From Pedosphaera sp. (lineage in GTDB: Bacteria; Verrucomicrobiota; Verrucomicrobiia; Limisphaerales; Pedosphaeraceae), in the NCBI GenBank assembly GCA_028293325.1, contig JAQGPA010000212.1, positions 1-64,000 on the forward strand: 64,000 nt of DNA, given 5' to 3'. The position numbers and the translations under genes are program-made. Below the pieces are notes generated by a model. That model was given only the letters and a program-made list of their open reading frames with translations. It was not told the DNA's origin and did no database searches. Below are positions 63,245-64,000 of this stretch, in pieces; the first letter of the stretch is position 1, and every line of letters starts with the position of its first letter.

Positions 63245-64000
63245 ATGATGCGCAGAGGTTGGTTTGTGGTCCTCGGAGCGGCATTCATGGCACTGGCACA
63301 GATGAGCTGGGGCCAGAGGGCCTCCAATTGGCGCGCCTATAAGGTTGCGGATGGTTTGCCGGATCCGGCTTGCTCTTCAATCACCATCGGTCCCCATGGC
63401 AAGGTCTGGGTCAAACACTTCGATTTGGAGTCCATCAGCTTATTGGACGGTTACACGGTGCAAACCATTCCCCTGCCCAATGCCGGTAATAACCGCATCT
63501 ATGAAAGCCTGGGAGGACAACTCTGGACCACAACTTTGGATGGCCTGGCAGAGTACCGGGAGAGTAATTGGCTCCATTATCCGGTGCGGGAGATAGCCGC
63601 TGAATTTCACACCAATATCCTGCGTCAGTCACCGCCCGTGCCCCTCTGCCCGGTACGCCAGGGACGGGTGCTCTTTTTATTGCCGGATGCCTTGATGGAG
63701 TTTGTCGCGGAAGACCAGAAACCGCAGCAAACGGCCGTACTACGACCAGCGATAGAAACGAAGCTGGGGAAATTTCTCGACATGACCATTGCCCGGGACG
63801 GCGGACTTTGGGTTGCCGGAACGCATGGAGTGGCCCGGGTTCCAGGCCCCGCCCGGTCAATCAAAGCGGAAACGGAATGGCAGGAGCACCTGTTGCCCGA
63901 ATCACTCCAAGTCCAAAATCTTCAGGAACCACGGGAGGATGAAGAAGGAGGCATCACTGCCATTGCGGAAGGGCTGGACGGCCAGCAGAAGTTGATCGTT
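63245..64000 (+). CDS. Exported beta-propeller sensor-like protein, cut by window end
   Basis: From ATG 63245 the frame stays open for 252 codons to the last base. It starts with a signal peptide (RRGWFVVLGAAFMALAQMSW) followed by repeated units such as NWRAYKVADGLPDPACSSI, DGGLWVAGTHGVARV and GQLWTTTLDGLAEY, which are blades of the two-component regulator propeller (Reg_prop). Such proteins are periplasmic sensors usually fused to a histidine kinase; that half would lie beyond this window. It is divergent from the prepilin-like gene, with a 24-bp gap. Confidence 0.75.
   Translation, partial: MMRRGWFVVLGAAFMALAQMSWGQRASNWRAYKVADGLPDPACSSITIGPHGKVWVKHFDLESISLLDGYTVQTIPLPNAGNNRIYESLGGQLWTTTLDGLAEYRESNWLHYPVREIAAEFHTNILRQSPPVPLCPVRQGRVLFLLPDALMEFVAEDQKPQQTAVLRPAIETKLGKFLDMTIARDGGLWVAGTHGVARVPGPARSIKAETEWQEHLLPESLQVQNLQEPREDEEGGITAIAEGLDGQQKLIV

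Overview
The window looks like chromosomal DNA of a free-living, Gram-negative member of the Verrucomicrobia, probably the Pedosphaera/Limisphaerales side. This is inferred from gene content, not from any search. The signs are paired DUF1800 and Tat-exported DUF1501 genes, prepilin-like proteins with the [13 protein letters not shown] start and an ADGH motif, a Tat-targeted Gfo/Idh/MocA oxidoreductase, a PagL-like outer-membrane lipid A deacylase, and many starts without a Shine-Dalgarno sequence. Base composition is moderately GC-rich and fairly even. I see no rRNA, tRNA, CRISPR array, prophage or intact insertion sequence.

Layout. 1-642: tail of a cut-off gene and repeat-rich non-coding DNA. 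643-2690 (minus): a SAM-I riboswitch followed by a threonine-synthase-family enzyme, a MoaD/ThiS-like sulfur carrier and a NIL-domain protein. 3346-8574: two PAS histidine kinases overlapping by ATGA, then a glycosyltransferase. 8586-15737: glnE, a YycJ-type hydrolase, rpoN, def and parB. 15846-17295: a promoter and a three-gene operon linked by 4-bp overlaps (small protein, zeta-toxin-like P-loop kinase, DUF309). 17335-20612: a GbsR-type regulator with an inverted-repeat operator, then DCC thioredoxin-like, wax-synthase-like MBOAT, 4-TM and DUF2071 genes, with a second operator-like site at the start of the operon. 20685-23524: DUF1800/DUF1501 pair. 23585-32473: tilS, ftsH, rpe, phosphohexomutase, lepA, lepB. 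32648-35934 (minus): glgA, serS, a hypothetical gene. 36418-41171: leuD, GH20 hexosaminidase, pdxH, a DUF2064 glycosyltransferase and pagL. 41175-46456 (minus): gyrB-gyrA. 46922-48096 (minus): prepilin-like and hypothetical genes. 48348-54045: gcvP, M14 peptidase, bioB, a second signal peptidase I. 54185-57704 (minus): an NHEJ operon with LigD split into polymerase and phosphoesterase-ligase proteins around Ku. 57828-64000: Gfo/Idh/MocA oxidoreductase, Wzz-like protein, enolase-superfamily enzyme, prepilin-like protein, and the start of a large sensor-like protein cut by the window edge.

Most interesting: (i) a SAM-I riboswitch in front of the threonine-synthase/MoaD/NIL operon, which argues that this operon makes homocysteine/methionine by a protein-thiocarboxylate route; (ii) a recurring promoter geometry in which the -10 hexamer ends 6-8 nt before the start codon (serS, def, tilS, gcvP, bioB, parB, rpoN), suggesting leaderless mRNAs; (iii) matching operator-like sites linking the GbsR regulator to a lipid-acyltransferase operon; (iv) a zeta-kinase module with an unrecognised small partner; (v) a GyrA whose quinolone-pocket residues are Ala and Pro instead of Ser and Asp.
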